10,593 nt of DNA, taken from Syntrophobacterales bacterium (GTDB lineage Bacteria; Desulfobacterota; Desulfobaccia; Desulfobaccales; 0-14-0-80-60-11). Position numbers and translations under genes: made by a program. The stretch's first letter is position 1; every line of letters starts with the position of its first letter. The stretch covers positions 1 through 10,593 of the forward strand of contig JAGVPN010000388.1 of the NCBI GenBank assembly GCA_020052215.1, in the 5' to 3' direction. Below, in pieces: positions 1-6,192 of the stretch. The notes under the pieces are model-generated. The model was not told the origin of the DNA and searched no databases. It saw only the letters and a list, made by a program, of their open reading frames with translations.

Positions 1-318
1 CCTGCCGGCAAGCTCCCCTACGGCCACCAGCGCCGCCTGGAGATCGCCCGGGCCTTGGCCACGGGGCCTCGCTTCCTCCTCCTGGACGAGCCCGCCGCCG
101 GCCTCAATCCCCAGGAGACTGGCGAGTTGATTTTTTTTATCAGAGGTATCCACGAACGTTATAATTTGACCATTCTGGTCATCGAACACAACCTGCGCCT
201 GGTCATGGGCCTCTGCCAGCACCTCACCGTGCTGGACCACGGCCTCACCATCGCCGCCGGTCCGCCTCCGGCTATACGCCAAAACCCGGAGGTAATTCGA
301 GCCTATTTGGGGAAGTAG
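1..318 (+). CDS. livG: Branched-chain amino acid ABC transporter ATPase LivG, 3' part only
   Basis: This is the C-terminal 105 residues of an ATP-binding subunit of the high-affinity branched-chain amino acid (LIV/HAAT) importer. It hydrolyses ATP on the cytoplasmic face to drive uptake. The frame is open from the first base, so the gene starts outside the window. Visible motifs, in order, are the LivG-type signature LPYGHQRRLEIARAL, Walker B FLLLDEP followed by AAGLNPQET (a LivG hallmark), and the H-loop segment VIEHNLRLVMGL. It ends EVIRAYLGK, as in the family, at TAG 316-318. In this family the usual motif is EHDM; here it reads EHNL. livF follows 121 bp downstream on the same strand, a larger gap than is usual for livG-livF, and the gap is filled with small repeats. 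The livG identification is firm; the amino acid preference is inferred from the family. Confidence 0.93.
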   Translation, partial: PAGKLPYGHQRRLEIARALATGPRFLLLDEPAAGLNPQETGELIFFIRGIHERYNLTILVIEHNLRLVMGLCQHLTVLDHGLTIAAGPPPAIRQNPEVIRAYLGK

Positions 319-348
319 CAGTTAGCTATCAGCATTTAGCAGTTAGCT
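318..348. repeat. Degenerate TTAGC/ATCAGC short repeat after livG
   Basis: This 31-bp stretch starts on the last base of the livG stop codon and is built from reiterated GTTAGC and ATCAGC words. Its motif AGCTATCAGC is the reverse complement of GCTGATAGCT in the repeat at 1344-1376. The two are therefore probably oppositely oriented copies of one family of small intergenic repeat flanking livF. No function can be assigned. Confidence 0.5.
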
Positions 349-378
349 TGATGTGGATATGATTTCTTAGAACCTTTC

Positions 379-397
379 CCCCCTTTAAGAAAGGGGG
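379..397. repeat. CCCCCTTT/AAAGGGGG palindromic repeat between livG and livF
   Basis: A perfect 8-bp inverted repeat, CCCCCTTT then AAAGGGGG, is separated by AAG. It lies in the livG-livF gap, 43 bp before the livF start. It could form a hairpin in the liv mRNA, but there is no T tract immediately after it, so I do not call a terminator. It looks like a dispersed intergenic palindrome. Confidence 0.55.
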
Positions 398-439
398 ACT
401 TAAAACGCTAAAACCCGCATTATCTAAGGAAGCCATAAG

Positions 440-1177
440 GTGCTGGAAGTCCTGAATCTCAAAGTCTCCTACGGGGCCATCAAGGCCCTGGACGGGATCA
501 GCTTTGGCGTTCCCCGGGGCCGGATCGTGGCGTTGCTGGGAGCCAACGGCTCCGGCAAGACCACCACGCTCAGGGCCATCACCGGGCTGGCGGCGCCCGA
601 AGGAGGCCGCATCGTCTTTGAGGGTCGGGAGCTAAAGGGTCGCCCCACCCATGAGATCATCCGGGCCGGCATCGCCCTGGCGCCGGAGGGCCGCCGCATC
701 TTCGCCAATCTCACGGTTTACGACAACCTGCTCTTAGGGGCGTACTTTCGGCGGGACCAACCGGCCCTGGAACGGGACCTGGGCCTGATTTACGACACCT
801 TTCCCCGTCTGGCGGAACGGCGCACCCAGGCGGCCGGCACCCTTTCCGGCGGCGAGCAGCAGATGCTGGCCGTGGGCCGGGCCCTGATGAGTCAACCGCG
901 GCTCTTGCTCCTGGACGAACCCTCCCTGGGATTGGCGCCCTTGCTGGTCAAGGAGGTGTTTCACATCATCACCCGCCTCAACCAGCGGGGGGTCACCATC
1001 CTCCTGGTGGAGCAGAACGCCGCCGCGGCCTTGAAAATCGCCCACTACGGCTATGTGCTGGAAACCGGCCGGGTGGTGCTGGAAGGCATGGGCGCGGAGT
1101 TGTTGGCAAACCCCCAGCTGCAGCAGGCCTACCTGGGGGATGAAGCGGAGGCTTCGCCGCCGCCGCTCCCTTCCTAA
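440..1177 (+). CDS. livF: Branched-chain amino acid ABC transporter ATPase LivF
   Basis: This is the second ATP-binding subunit of the branched-chain amino acid importer, a 245-residue cytoplasmic ATPase that would pair with LivG and the LivH/LivM permeases. Walker A is GANGSGKT at residues 34-41. The LivF-typical APEGRRIFANLTVYDNL follows at 81-97, then signature LSGGEQQML at 135-143, Walker B LLLLDEPSLGLAP at 155-167, and the H-loop region LLVEQNA, where Gln replaces the usual His as in many LivF proteins. The start is GTG at 440, preceded by AAGGA at 426-430 with 9-nt spacing, and the N-terminus MLEVLNLKVSYG matches the family. It ends in a short Pro-rich tail after the usual QAYLG. It probably closes the liv operon, since no further liv gene follows and the next gene is prfB after a 224-bp gap. 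Confidence 0.95.
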   Translation: MLEVLNLKVSYGAIKALDGISFGVPRGRIVALLGANGSGKTTTLRAITGLAAPEGGRIVFEGRELKGRPTHEIIRAGIALAPEGRRIFANLTVYDNLLLGAYFRRDQPALERDLGLIYDTFPRLAERRTQAAGTLSGGEQQMLAVGRALMSQPRLLLLDEPSLGLAPLLVKEVFHIITRLNQRGVTILLVEQNAAAALKIAHYGYVLETGRVVLEGMGAELLANPQLQQAYLGDEAEASPPPLPS

Positions 1178-1401
1178 TCCAGGATTTTTCTGGTAAAATT
1201 TAACCTTGGAGATTGTTTAGGTCTGAGGCGGAATTGATCGCCTCGACCGTCATCCAAAGATGTTCCCGGCGCCCGGCATGGTGCGCCGGGCGTACCCTAG
1301 TGTCGCGTTCCATAATATGAAGCGCCACACTAGCCAGGCTCTTGGCTGAAAGCTGAAAGCTGATGGCTGATAGCTGTTTTATCCTAACCCTGGAGGTCGA
1401 A
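1178..1401. other. Intergenic region livF-prfB with small palindromes
   Basis: No gene is visible here. The region holds a hairpin-forming GC-rich palindrome near 1270-1292 (CGCCCGGC pairing with GCCGGGCG) and the reiterated AGCTGA repeat at 1344-1376. A 4-bp CCAG/CTGG hairpin just after livF is too weak to call as a terminator. The prfB promoter was not identified. Confidence 0.5.
1344..1376. repeat. Reiterated GGCTGAAAGCTGA-type repeat before prfB
   Basis: This tract of reiterated GCTGAA, GCTGAT and GCTG words lies about 25 bp before the prfB start. It shares GCTGATAGCT, in inverted orientation, with the repeat that directly follows livG. It is probably a short dispersed repeat, and no role is assigned. 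Confidence 0.5.
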
Positions 1402-2515
1402 ATGTTACCGGACAGCGTGGATCTCAAAACCAAATTAAAGGGTTTGCAAGACCGGTTGGAAACCCTTCGAGGTCATCTTTGATCTGGCGGGCAAACAGGT
1501 CAGACTGCGTCATTTAGAAGAGTTGATGGCCGCCCCGGAGTTGTGGGACGACCAGGCCCGGGCCGCGGACATCCTGAGAGAACGAGCGTCCCTGATCCAG
1601 GCGACGGAAGAATATGCGGCCCGGCGCCAGCAACTGGAAGACCTGGAACTGATGCTGGATATGGCCCTGGAGGAAGATGACCACCAGATCTTGAAGGAAG
1701 TGGCCAGGGACCTGACGGCCATGGAGCGGGAGTTCTCCGATTGGGAGCTCAAGCTGCTCCTGGGGGCCGAAGACGACGACAAGAACGCCATCGTCACCAT
1801 CCACGCCGGGGCCGGCGGCACCGAAGCCCAGGATTGGGCCGAGATTTTGCTGCGCATGTACCTGCGCTTCGCCGAGCGCAAGGGTTTTAAGACCGAGACC
1901 ATCGACCTCTTACCTGGGGACGAGGCCGGGGTCAAGAGCGTTACCTTCACCGTGAGCGGCCCTTACGCCAACGGCTTTCTGAAGAGCGAAAACGGCATCC
2001 ACCGCCTGGTGCGCATCTCGCCGTTTGACGCCAGCGGCCGCCGCCACACCTCCTTTGCGGCGGTGCAGGTGCTGCCGGAGGTGGACGACCGCATCGAGAT
2101 CGACATCCAGGAGAATGACCTGCGCATCGACACCTTCAGGGCCTCCGGCCCCGGCGGCCAGCACGTCAACAAGACCTCCTCGGCGGTGCGCCTCACCCAC
2201 CTGCCCACGGGCCTGGTGGTCTCCTCCCAGTCCGAGCGGAGCCAGCACCGCAACCGGGAACTGGCCATGAAGGTGCTCCGGGCCCGCCTCTACAACCTGG
2301 AAAAGCGCAAGCAGGAAGCCAAGAAGCAGGAACTCCAAGAGACCCAGAAGGATATCGCCTGGGGCAGCCAGATCCGCTCTTACACGCTCCAGCCCTACCG
2401 CCTGATCAAAGACCATCGCACCAAACACGAAGAGGGCAACGTCGACGCGGTCTTAGACGGCGACCTGGACCGCTTCGTGGAGGCATATCTGCTTAATCCG
2501 GGGGAGGAATCATAA
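1402..2515 (+). CDS. prfB: Peptide chain release factor 2, expressed by programmed +1 frameshift
   Basis: RF2 recognises UAA and UGA in the ribosomal A site and triggers peptidyl-tRNA hydrolysis. The gene starts at ATG 1402, preceded by GGAGG at 1392-1396. It reads 26 codons to an in-frame TGA at 1480-1482, and continues in the +1 frame from GAT 1481 to the stop at 2513-2515. This gives 370 residues, close to the usual 365. The junction is RGHL-D, where E. coli has RGYL-D. The stop-recognition tripeptide SPF is at residues 206-208 and the catalytic GGQ at 251-253 in the context SGPGGQHVNKTSS; both sit one residue from their E. coli positions. The coding sequence downstream of the shift is intact and ends in an acidic NPGEES tail. 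A plain ORF caller would start it near 1523 and lose about 40 residues. No operon partner such as lysS is adjacent. Confidence 0.96.
1469..1482 (+). promoter_or_regulatory. prfB: prfB programmed frameshift site (internal SD, CTT TGA)
   Basis: The Shine-Dalgarno-like GAGGT at 1469-1473 is followed by 3 nt (CAT), the slippery CTT codon at 1477-1479 and TGA at 1480-1482. This is the autoregulatory RF2 architecture: when RF2 is scarce the ribosome pauses at UGA, slips +1 on CUU-U and continues at GAT 1481. SD spacing and slippery codon match the classical bacterial element; the SD is weaker than the E. coli AGGGGG. Confidence 0.95.
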
Positions 2516-2550
2516 GGGCGGGAAGAAAGGGAGTGAATCATCTTAACTCA

Positions 2551-2607
2551 ATGGTGGCACCGGCATCTTGCCGGTGCGGTGCACAGGCTGGAAGCCTGTG
2601 CCACCAT
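2551..2607. repeat. Nested palindromic element (two hairpins inside a 10-bp inverted repeat)
   Basis: The outer arms ATGGTGGCAC (2551-2560) and GTGCCACCAT (2598-2607) are perfect inverted repeats. Between and partly overlapping them are two perfect 8-bp hairpins with 3-nt loops: CACCGGCA/TGCCGGTG (2558-2576) and CACAGGCT/AGCCTGTG (2582-2600). The folded shape would be a three-way junction. A related, larger element lies at 3616-3735. The copy here sits between the convergent prfB and methyltransferase genes and may act as a bidirectional transcription barrier, but lacks a T tract. Confidence 0.8.
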
Positions 2608-2651
2608 TGCCAAACAGCATATGCAGGTTGGGCGCCGCCCACCGAAATAAT

Positions 2652-2668
2652 GGCGGGCAGTGCCCGCC
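2652..2668. repeat. GGCGGGCA-G-TGCCCGCC palindrome, copy 1
   Basis: This is a perfect 8-bp inverted repeat around a single G. An identical 17-mer occurs at 3809-3825, also preceded by ATGGC-type context. The two copies bracket the methyltransferase gene. It is a dispersed intergenic palindrome of unknown role. Confidence 0.7.
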
Positions 2669-2752
2669 CCGGCATACTCTCTCTCCACAGGTTTCCCTTT
2701 GTAAAGATTGACTTGAGCGTTCCACCCAACCCGGGCGGCGTTATTTCGGCTT

Positions 2753-3595
2753 TCAGGTGCCGCCGGGTTCGCAGGCCGCCTCTTTTACAGGGGCCGCCGG
2801 CGGTTCGGCTTGGGGGGCGAGGTCGTCCCGGGTCTGGCCGTTCGCCAGTTTTTCCGCATAAAATAAGGCCCCTTCGGTGTAGGGGGAGCTCTTGAAGCCG
2901 GTGTAGCGGCGCAGCGCCACCCGGTGGAAACCGGCCTTGAGCATCAGGGCCAGGAAATCCTTTCCCGGCATGGCCCCGCCGATTCACTGGAACCAATTCT
3001 CCACCTTGCCGGCCTGATCCGGGGGCAGCGCCGCCACCAGGACCATATCGGCCAGCATCAAGCGGCCGCCGGGTTTTAAGACCCGGTGCGCCTCTTCCAG
3101 AGCCTTCTCCTTATTGAGGGTCAGGTTGAAGACGCCGTTACTGATGAGGGCGTCGAAGTGGTTGTCCGGGAAGGGGAGGGCCTCGGCCTCGCCCACCTGA
3201 AAGGTGACGTGGTTAAGACCCAGCCGCGCCTGGTGGCCCCGGGCGCGCTCGACCATGGCCGGGGTGACGTCAAGGCCCACCACCCGGCCGCCGGCCCCCA
3301 CCAGATGGGCCGCCACCAGGGAGTCTACCCCGGCGCCGCAGCCGATGTCCAGGACGGCCTCCCCGGGGTTAAGATGCCCCAGGCTGAAGGGATTGCCCAC
3401 GCCGCAGAAGTCGGCCAGGACCTCCGGGGGGAAATTTTTTAGCACCTCCGGGGGATAACCTTGAATTTCCATGCCGGCTCTGCCGGTGGGATACTGGAAA
3501 CAGCCGCCGGCGCCGGCCGCGGCCACCCGGTCGTACTTTTCCTTGATGCCTTGCCGCACCTGGAGGATTTCCGGTTCAGTCATTTCTGAACTCAT
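2753..3595 (-). CDS. ArsM-like SAM-dependent methyltransferase, candidate selenoprotein (Sec204)
   Basis: I read this as one 280-residue gene interrupted by an in-frame TGA at 2984-2986. The class I SAM-binding fold shows motif [12 protein letters not shown] (81-91), the acidic ribose-binding D109, EALPFPD (138-144) and RVLKPGGRL (171-179). N-terminal landmarks [12 protein letters not shown] (30-41) and FCGVGNPF (63-70) match methyltransferases related to arsenite methyltransferase ArsM. The TGA falls in ENWFQ-TGA-IGGAMP, where homologues have Cys (C-I/L-G/A-G-A), equivalent to a metalloid-binding Cys of ArsM. The protein continues in frame for 76 residues after the TGA without another stop, with family-like LMLKAGF. 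A candidate SECIS follows the TGA. ATG 3595 ([10 protein letters not shown]) is preferred; the longer GTG start at 3625 lies inside a repeat, and ATG 3583 is also possible. The Cys at ArsM SNCVxNL is Gly here (SNGVFNL), so arsenite may not be the substrate. Substrate unknown. Confidence 0.8.
2947..2976 (-). promoter_or_regulatory. Candidate bacterial SECIS element of the methyltransferase
   Basis: Downstream of the TGA at 2986-2984 the mRNA can fold an outer 6-bp stem (GGGCCA with UGGCCC), a 5-nt bulge UGCCG on the 5' side, an inner 5-bp stem (GGAAA with UUUCC) and an apical loop GGA. The loop lies 24-26 nt after the UGA. General rules for bacterial SECIS elements are a loop about 16-37 nt after UGA and G among its first two bases, and both hold here. 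It lacks the GU of the best-known loops, so support is structural rather than by exact motif. Confidence 0.68.
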
Positions 3596-3615
3596 GGCAT
3601 TATCCGTATGCAACT

Positions 3616-3735
3616 TTGGTGGCACAGGCTTTCCAGCCTGTGGGGCGGTAGGGTGCGTCTCCCGCGCCCGTTATGGTGCGTAGAACGCACCCTACCTGTC
3701 TGTGTGAAGCACCGGCAAGATGCCGGTGCCACCAA
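3616..3735. repeat. Composite nested palindromic element (three hairpins inside TTGGTGGCAC arms)
   Basis: The outer arms TTGGTGGCAC (3616-3625) and GTGCCACCAA (3726-3735) enclose three inner inverted repeats. These are CACAGGCT/AGCCTGTG (3623-3642), GTAGGGTGCGT/ACGCACCCTAC (3648-3695, itself holding GGTGCGT-aga-ACGCACC) and CACCGGCA/TGCCGGTG (3710-3728). Arms and two hairpins are shared with the 57-bp element at 2551-2607 in swapped order. It looks as if a third palindrome was inserted into an element of that type. It lies just upstream of the methyltransferase start and would supply a spurious GTG start. Confidence 0.8.
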
Positions 3736-3808
3736 GAACTTTTTAGAACAGTCGCACCTGGGTCTTTGGCCCACCCGTAAAACCTGAAAAAGTGGAGGTC
3801 GTAATGAT

Positions 3809-3825
3809 GGCGGGCAGTGCCCGCC
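3809..3825. repeat. GGCGGGCA-G-TGCCCGCC palindrome, copy 2
   Basis: Identical 17-bp palindrome to 2652-2668, on the other side of the methyltransferase gene, followed by CTACA as is common for dispersed copies of such repeats. Confidence 0.7.
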
Positions 3826-3872
3826 CTACATGTAACATTTCGGAGCGCAACAGCCGGGGCGGCTGTTTCACG

Positions 3873-3906
3873 GAAAACAGAAAACAGAAAACAGAAAACG
3901 GAAAAC
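3873..3906. repeat. Tandem 7-mer repeat (GAAAACA)n
   Basis: Four units of GAAAAC plus one base (A, A, A, then G) followed by a final GAAAAC form a simple tandem array of almost five units. On the minus strand it reads GTTTTCT repeated, just after the flavin reductase stop. It is a slippage-prone microsatellite in non-coding DNA with no evident role. Confidence 0.8.
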
Positions 3907-3932
3907 CTTTCAAAACAGGTCGATCTCGGCCA

Positions 3933-4502
3933 TCACATGAGATCCCGGCCGATGGCGAAGGCCTGGCCCAAAAACTTCCCGATGCCGTGATAGGTGCGGA
4001 TCTCCGGGCCGAAGACGATGGGCCGGGCTTTTTCGATATCCGGGAAGCCTTTCTCGCCCAGGATGTGCTCATCGGCCTTGACGTCCAAAATCTCCCCGAT
4101 GAACAGGGTGTGGAGGCCGATTTCCAGGGTATGGATCACCCGGCACTCCAGGATCAGGGGAAATTCCGCCACATAGGGGGCGTCCACCAGGTCGCTGCCC
4201 ACCGGGGTGAGGCGGGTGGCGGCGAACTTATTCACGTCTTTGCCCGTGGCCATGCCCAGGTAGTCGGCTTCCCGGACGTGGTCCTCGGAGGGCACGCTGA
4301 TGGTGAAGGCCTGGCGCGCCACCAGGTTGCCGTAGGAATAAGTTGCTTTGCGCAGCGACACCCCGATGGCCGGGGGCTTGGAGCAGCAAATGGAGGCCCA
4401 GGCCGCGGTCATGGCGTTGGGCTTGCCTTCCTGGTCATAGGTCCCCACTACCCACACCGGGGTGGGAAAAGCCATAGTCCGGGGGCCGATGGATTTTTTC
4501 AT
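3933..4502 (-). CDS. Flavin reductase family protein (flavoredoxin-like)
   Basis: This is a 189-residue cytoplasmic FMN-binding split-barrel protein of the flavin reductase domain family, closest in feel to flavoredoxin of sulfate reducers. It would bind FMN and pass electrons from NAD(P)H or a partner redox protein. Family landmarks are AFPTPVWVVGTYD (11-23), GKPNAMTAAWASICCSKPP (26-44), SYGNLVARQAFTISVPSEDHV, DYLGMATGKDVNKFA and HTLFIGEILDVKAD. The start is ATG 4502, with AGGAGG six bases upstream. A longer open frame extends upstream to 4871, but it is antisense shadow of the Hdr-like gene and lacks family similarity. It lies downstream of the Hdr-like gene, separated by a strong terminator, so it needs its own promoter, which I could not pinpoint. 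A C-terminal fragment of a second member of this family lies at 9495-9617. Confidence 0.88.
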   Translation of the reverse strand: MKKSIGPRTMAFPTPVWVVGTYDQEGKPNAMTAAWASICCSKPPAIGVSLRKATYSYGNLVARQAFTISVPSEDHVREADYLGMATGKDVNKFAATRLTPVGSDLVDAPYVAEFPLILECRVIHTLEIGLHTLFIGEILDVKADEHILGEKGFPDIEKARPIVFGPEIRTYHGIGKFLGQAFAIGRDLM

Positions 4503-4589
4503 GATGATCCTCCTCTGCCTGGATGTTAAGTCTTGTGGGAGAAAAAGCAATACCGGAGGCCAGCAAAGACCGGGTTCCGCCTCCTCCAC

Positions 4590-4625
4590 AAAAAGAGCCT
4601 GGAGAACGAAAAATTCTCCAGGCTC
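4590..4625 (-). terminator. Intrinsic terminator of the Hdr-like gene
   Basis: A perfect 12-bp stem (GAGCCTGGAGAA with TTCTCCAGGCTC, 4595-4606 and 4614-4625) with a 7-nt loop is followed on the minus strand by five T residues (4594-4590). It begins 41 bp after the Hdr-like stop codon and precedes the flavin reductase gene. This is a textbook Rho-independent terminator, implying that transcription of the Hdr-like gene ends here. Confidence 0.92.
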
Positions 4626-4666
4626 AGAAGGTGCTCCGGCGCGGTGGTGCGGTTCAGGCCGCCGGC

Positions 4667-6004
4667 TTATTCCTCTTCTTCCAGTTCGACCCCGTCCCGC
4701 TCGAACTGGGCGTCGCGGGCGGCGTGGCCCGCTTCGATCTCCGCTTCGCTCCAGGGTTCGAAGTCCAGGCAGAGGGAGACCAGTTCCCACAGGTACAGGG
4801 TCTCTTTGTAGTTGCCCATGTCGTGGACCTTGGGGAGGGCTTTCATGATCTGGTCCCGGCAGTTGTGGCACGGGGCGACAACGATCTCGGCCCCGGTGTC
4901 CTTGATCTGGTCGGCCTTCATCTTGCCGTAGGCCAGACGCTCATCGTCGTAGGGCATGGCCCAGGCGCCGCCACCGGCCCCGCAGCACAGGTTGTTCATC
5001 GAGTCTTCGCACATTTCCCGGTAGAGGCTGGGGTCGATGCACTGCTGGGCGATCCAGCGGGATTGGTCGGCGGTGGACTGCCCAAAGGCCATCTGGGATT
5101 TGCGCACGTAGTTGCACGGGTCGTGGACCGTGTAGGCTTCATGATACTTATGCGTGTTCAGCTTGATCCGGCCGGATTTGATGTACTCCTCCAGCAGATC
5201 CATGACGCTGACTACCTTGAATTCATCGTAAACTTCCGGAAACCAATTTTTGAACCCGAACCGGGTTGCATAGTAGGCATGCCCTCATTCGGGGTACAAA
5301 ATTGTTTTACACTTAAGTCGTCGGGCATTCTCGATTACCCGGGCGACCTGCTCCTTCATGGAGGGGTCGTCCCCGGAGAACAGGCCCCAGTTGACCCCTT
5401 CCCAATTGGTGGAGGAGACGGTCCAATCTTCCTTGGCGGCATAGAAGATCTTCCACCAGAACTTCATGTCGTCCGGCTCGCCGAAGGGTTCCTTGGAGTT
5501 GATGGTGACGATGATGTTGGCCCCTTCCTTGTCCACCGGCACGTAAAAGCCGGGGGTGGGCTGCTCTTCGTCGTTTTCCATCTCCACGCCCAATTCCGCC
5601 AGCAGGAACAAAAAGTCGTCCCTGGGGATCCCGAGATTGTTGCCCCTCTGGAGGTTCATCATGGTGCCCTTGTGGATGGGGCCGGGCACCTTGTCCCGCT
5701 CCCGCAAGGTGCGGCAGGTCCGGAAGGTCCGCATCAACTGGATGCCCATGGGGCACTGATACTGGCAGCGGCCGCACAGGGTGCAGACCCAGGGCCACTT
5801 GGAATCAATGACTTCCTGCTCCATGCCCAGGACAATGGCCCGGATGGCCTTCCGGGGGTCCCAGCCGGGAACCAGCCCGGTGGCGGGGCAACCGCCGGCG
5901 CAGGTGCCACAGGTATAGCAGCGATCCGCCAACTCGGGAGCGATGTTCCCGATTTTGCGGTGCTTCCTGTCCACCTTGATTTCTTTTACGGCCTCTTCTG
6001 GCAT
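4667..6004 (-). CDS. HdrD/DsrK-like iron-sulfur protein, candidate selenoprotein (Sec240)
   Basis: I read this as one 445-residue gene crossing an in-frame TGA at 5285-5287. The N-terminal half carries two ferredoxin-type [4Fe-4S] motifs, C29-C32-C35-C39-P and C74-C77-C80-C84-P, like HdrC. The C-terminal half is HdrB/CCG-like, with C297 in HDPCNY, C340-C341-G in LCCGAGGG, and C379/C382 in PCHNC. The TGA lies in ILYPE-TGA-GHAYYATRFG, exactly where DsrK/HmcF-type and GlpC/HdrD proteins have the Cys of ECGHA or CPxC; the frame then runs on without gap to WFPEVYDEF. A candidate SECIS follows. There is no signal peptide or membrane segment, so it should be cytoplasmic, unlike membrane DsrMKJOP. 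The start is ATG 6004 after GGAGGG. It has its own promoter and terminator. The first CCG motif is otherwise degenerate, as in DsrK. The likely role is electron transfer or thiol/disulfide redox chemistry; partner and substrate are unknown. Confidence 0.85.
5253..5267 (-). promoter_or_regulatory. Candidate bacterial SECIS element of the Hdr-like gene
   Basis: After the TGA at 5287-5285 the mRNA forms a perfect 5-bp stem AACCC/GGGUU with the pentaloop GGUUC. The loop lies 23-27 nt downstream of the UGA, inside the window used by bacterial SECIS elements. It begins with GGU, the same core as the SelB-binding loop of E. coli fdhF (AGGUCU). The lower stem is poorly paired, which is tolerated in bacterial elements. 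Confidence 0.78.
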
Positions 6005-6192
6005 TTTCCCTCCAAGTAAATTGTGATTAGTATAATCCCAATTGACGACCGGCCCGGGCTTGGTGCGCCCTGAGGCTGATCGCCAGGTTAAAGACTTCCC
6101 TTAATGATCTGAGGCGGTTCTTACCTTGGCCCCTGTTGGTTATATATAAAATTTTCGCCGAAAAATAAAGAGTTTTTCCTCCCTGCTCTTTG

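Larger units (their letters stand above)
3736..3932. other. Repeat-rich gap between flavin reductase and methyltransferase
   Basis: No gene is seen. Together with the element at 3616-3735 this makes about 340 bp of repeat-rich DNA between two minus-strand genes. It includes the second copy of the 17-bp GGCGGGCA palindrome (3809-3825), a 7-bp hairpin AACAGCC/GGCTGTT (3849-3867), and a 7-mer tandem repeat. I found no convincing promoter for the methyltransferase here. Confidence 0.5.

Noticed and set aside
2533..2895. A 120-residue plus-strand ORF after prfB
   Set aside because: It runs through the palindromic repeat element and then antisense to the methyltransferase C-terminus; no family match.
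2984..3625. A stand-alone 213-residue methyltransferase ending at TGA 2984, plus a separate 72-residue ORF at 2753-2971
   Set aside because: The two are in the same frame, only a TGA apart, at a conserved Cys site, with a SECIS-like fold after it. One gene is the simpler reading, although a TGC-to-TGA nonsense mutation cannot be fully excluded.
3873..3906. CRISPR-like array in the GAAAACA tandem repeats
   Set aside because: The units are 7 bp and contiguous with no spacers, so it is a simple tandem repeat.
3933..4871. A 312-residue version of the flavin reductase starting at 4871
   Set aside because: The extra N-terminus is an out-of-frame shadow of the Hdr-like gene and spans its terminator; ATG 4502 has an ideal SD and matches family length.
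4667..5203. A separate 178-residue CCG-domain protein beginning at ATG 5203
   Set aside because: The frame continues upstream without a break to the TGA, and the intervening residues match the same domain family, so this ATG is internal.
4523..6019. A 498-residue plus-strand ORF opposite the Hdr-like gene
   Set aside because: It is the antisense of clear iron-sulfur protein coding sequence, has low-complexity Gly/Val/Asp composition and matches no family.
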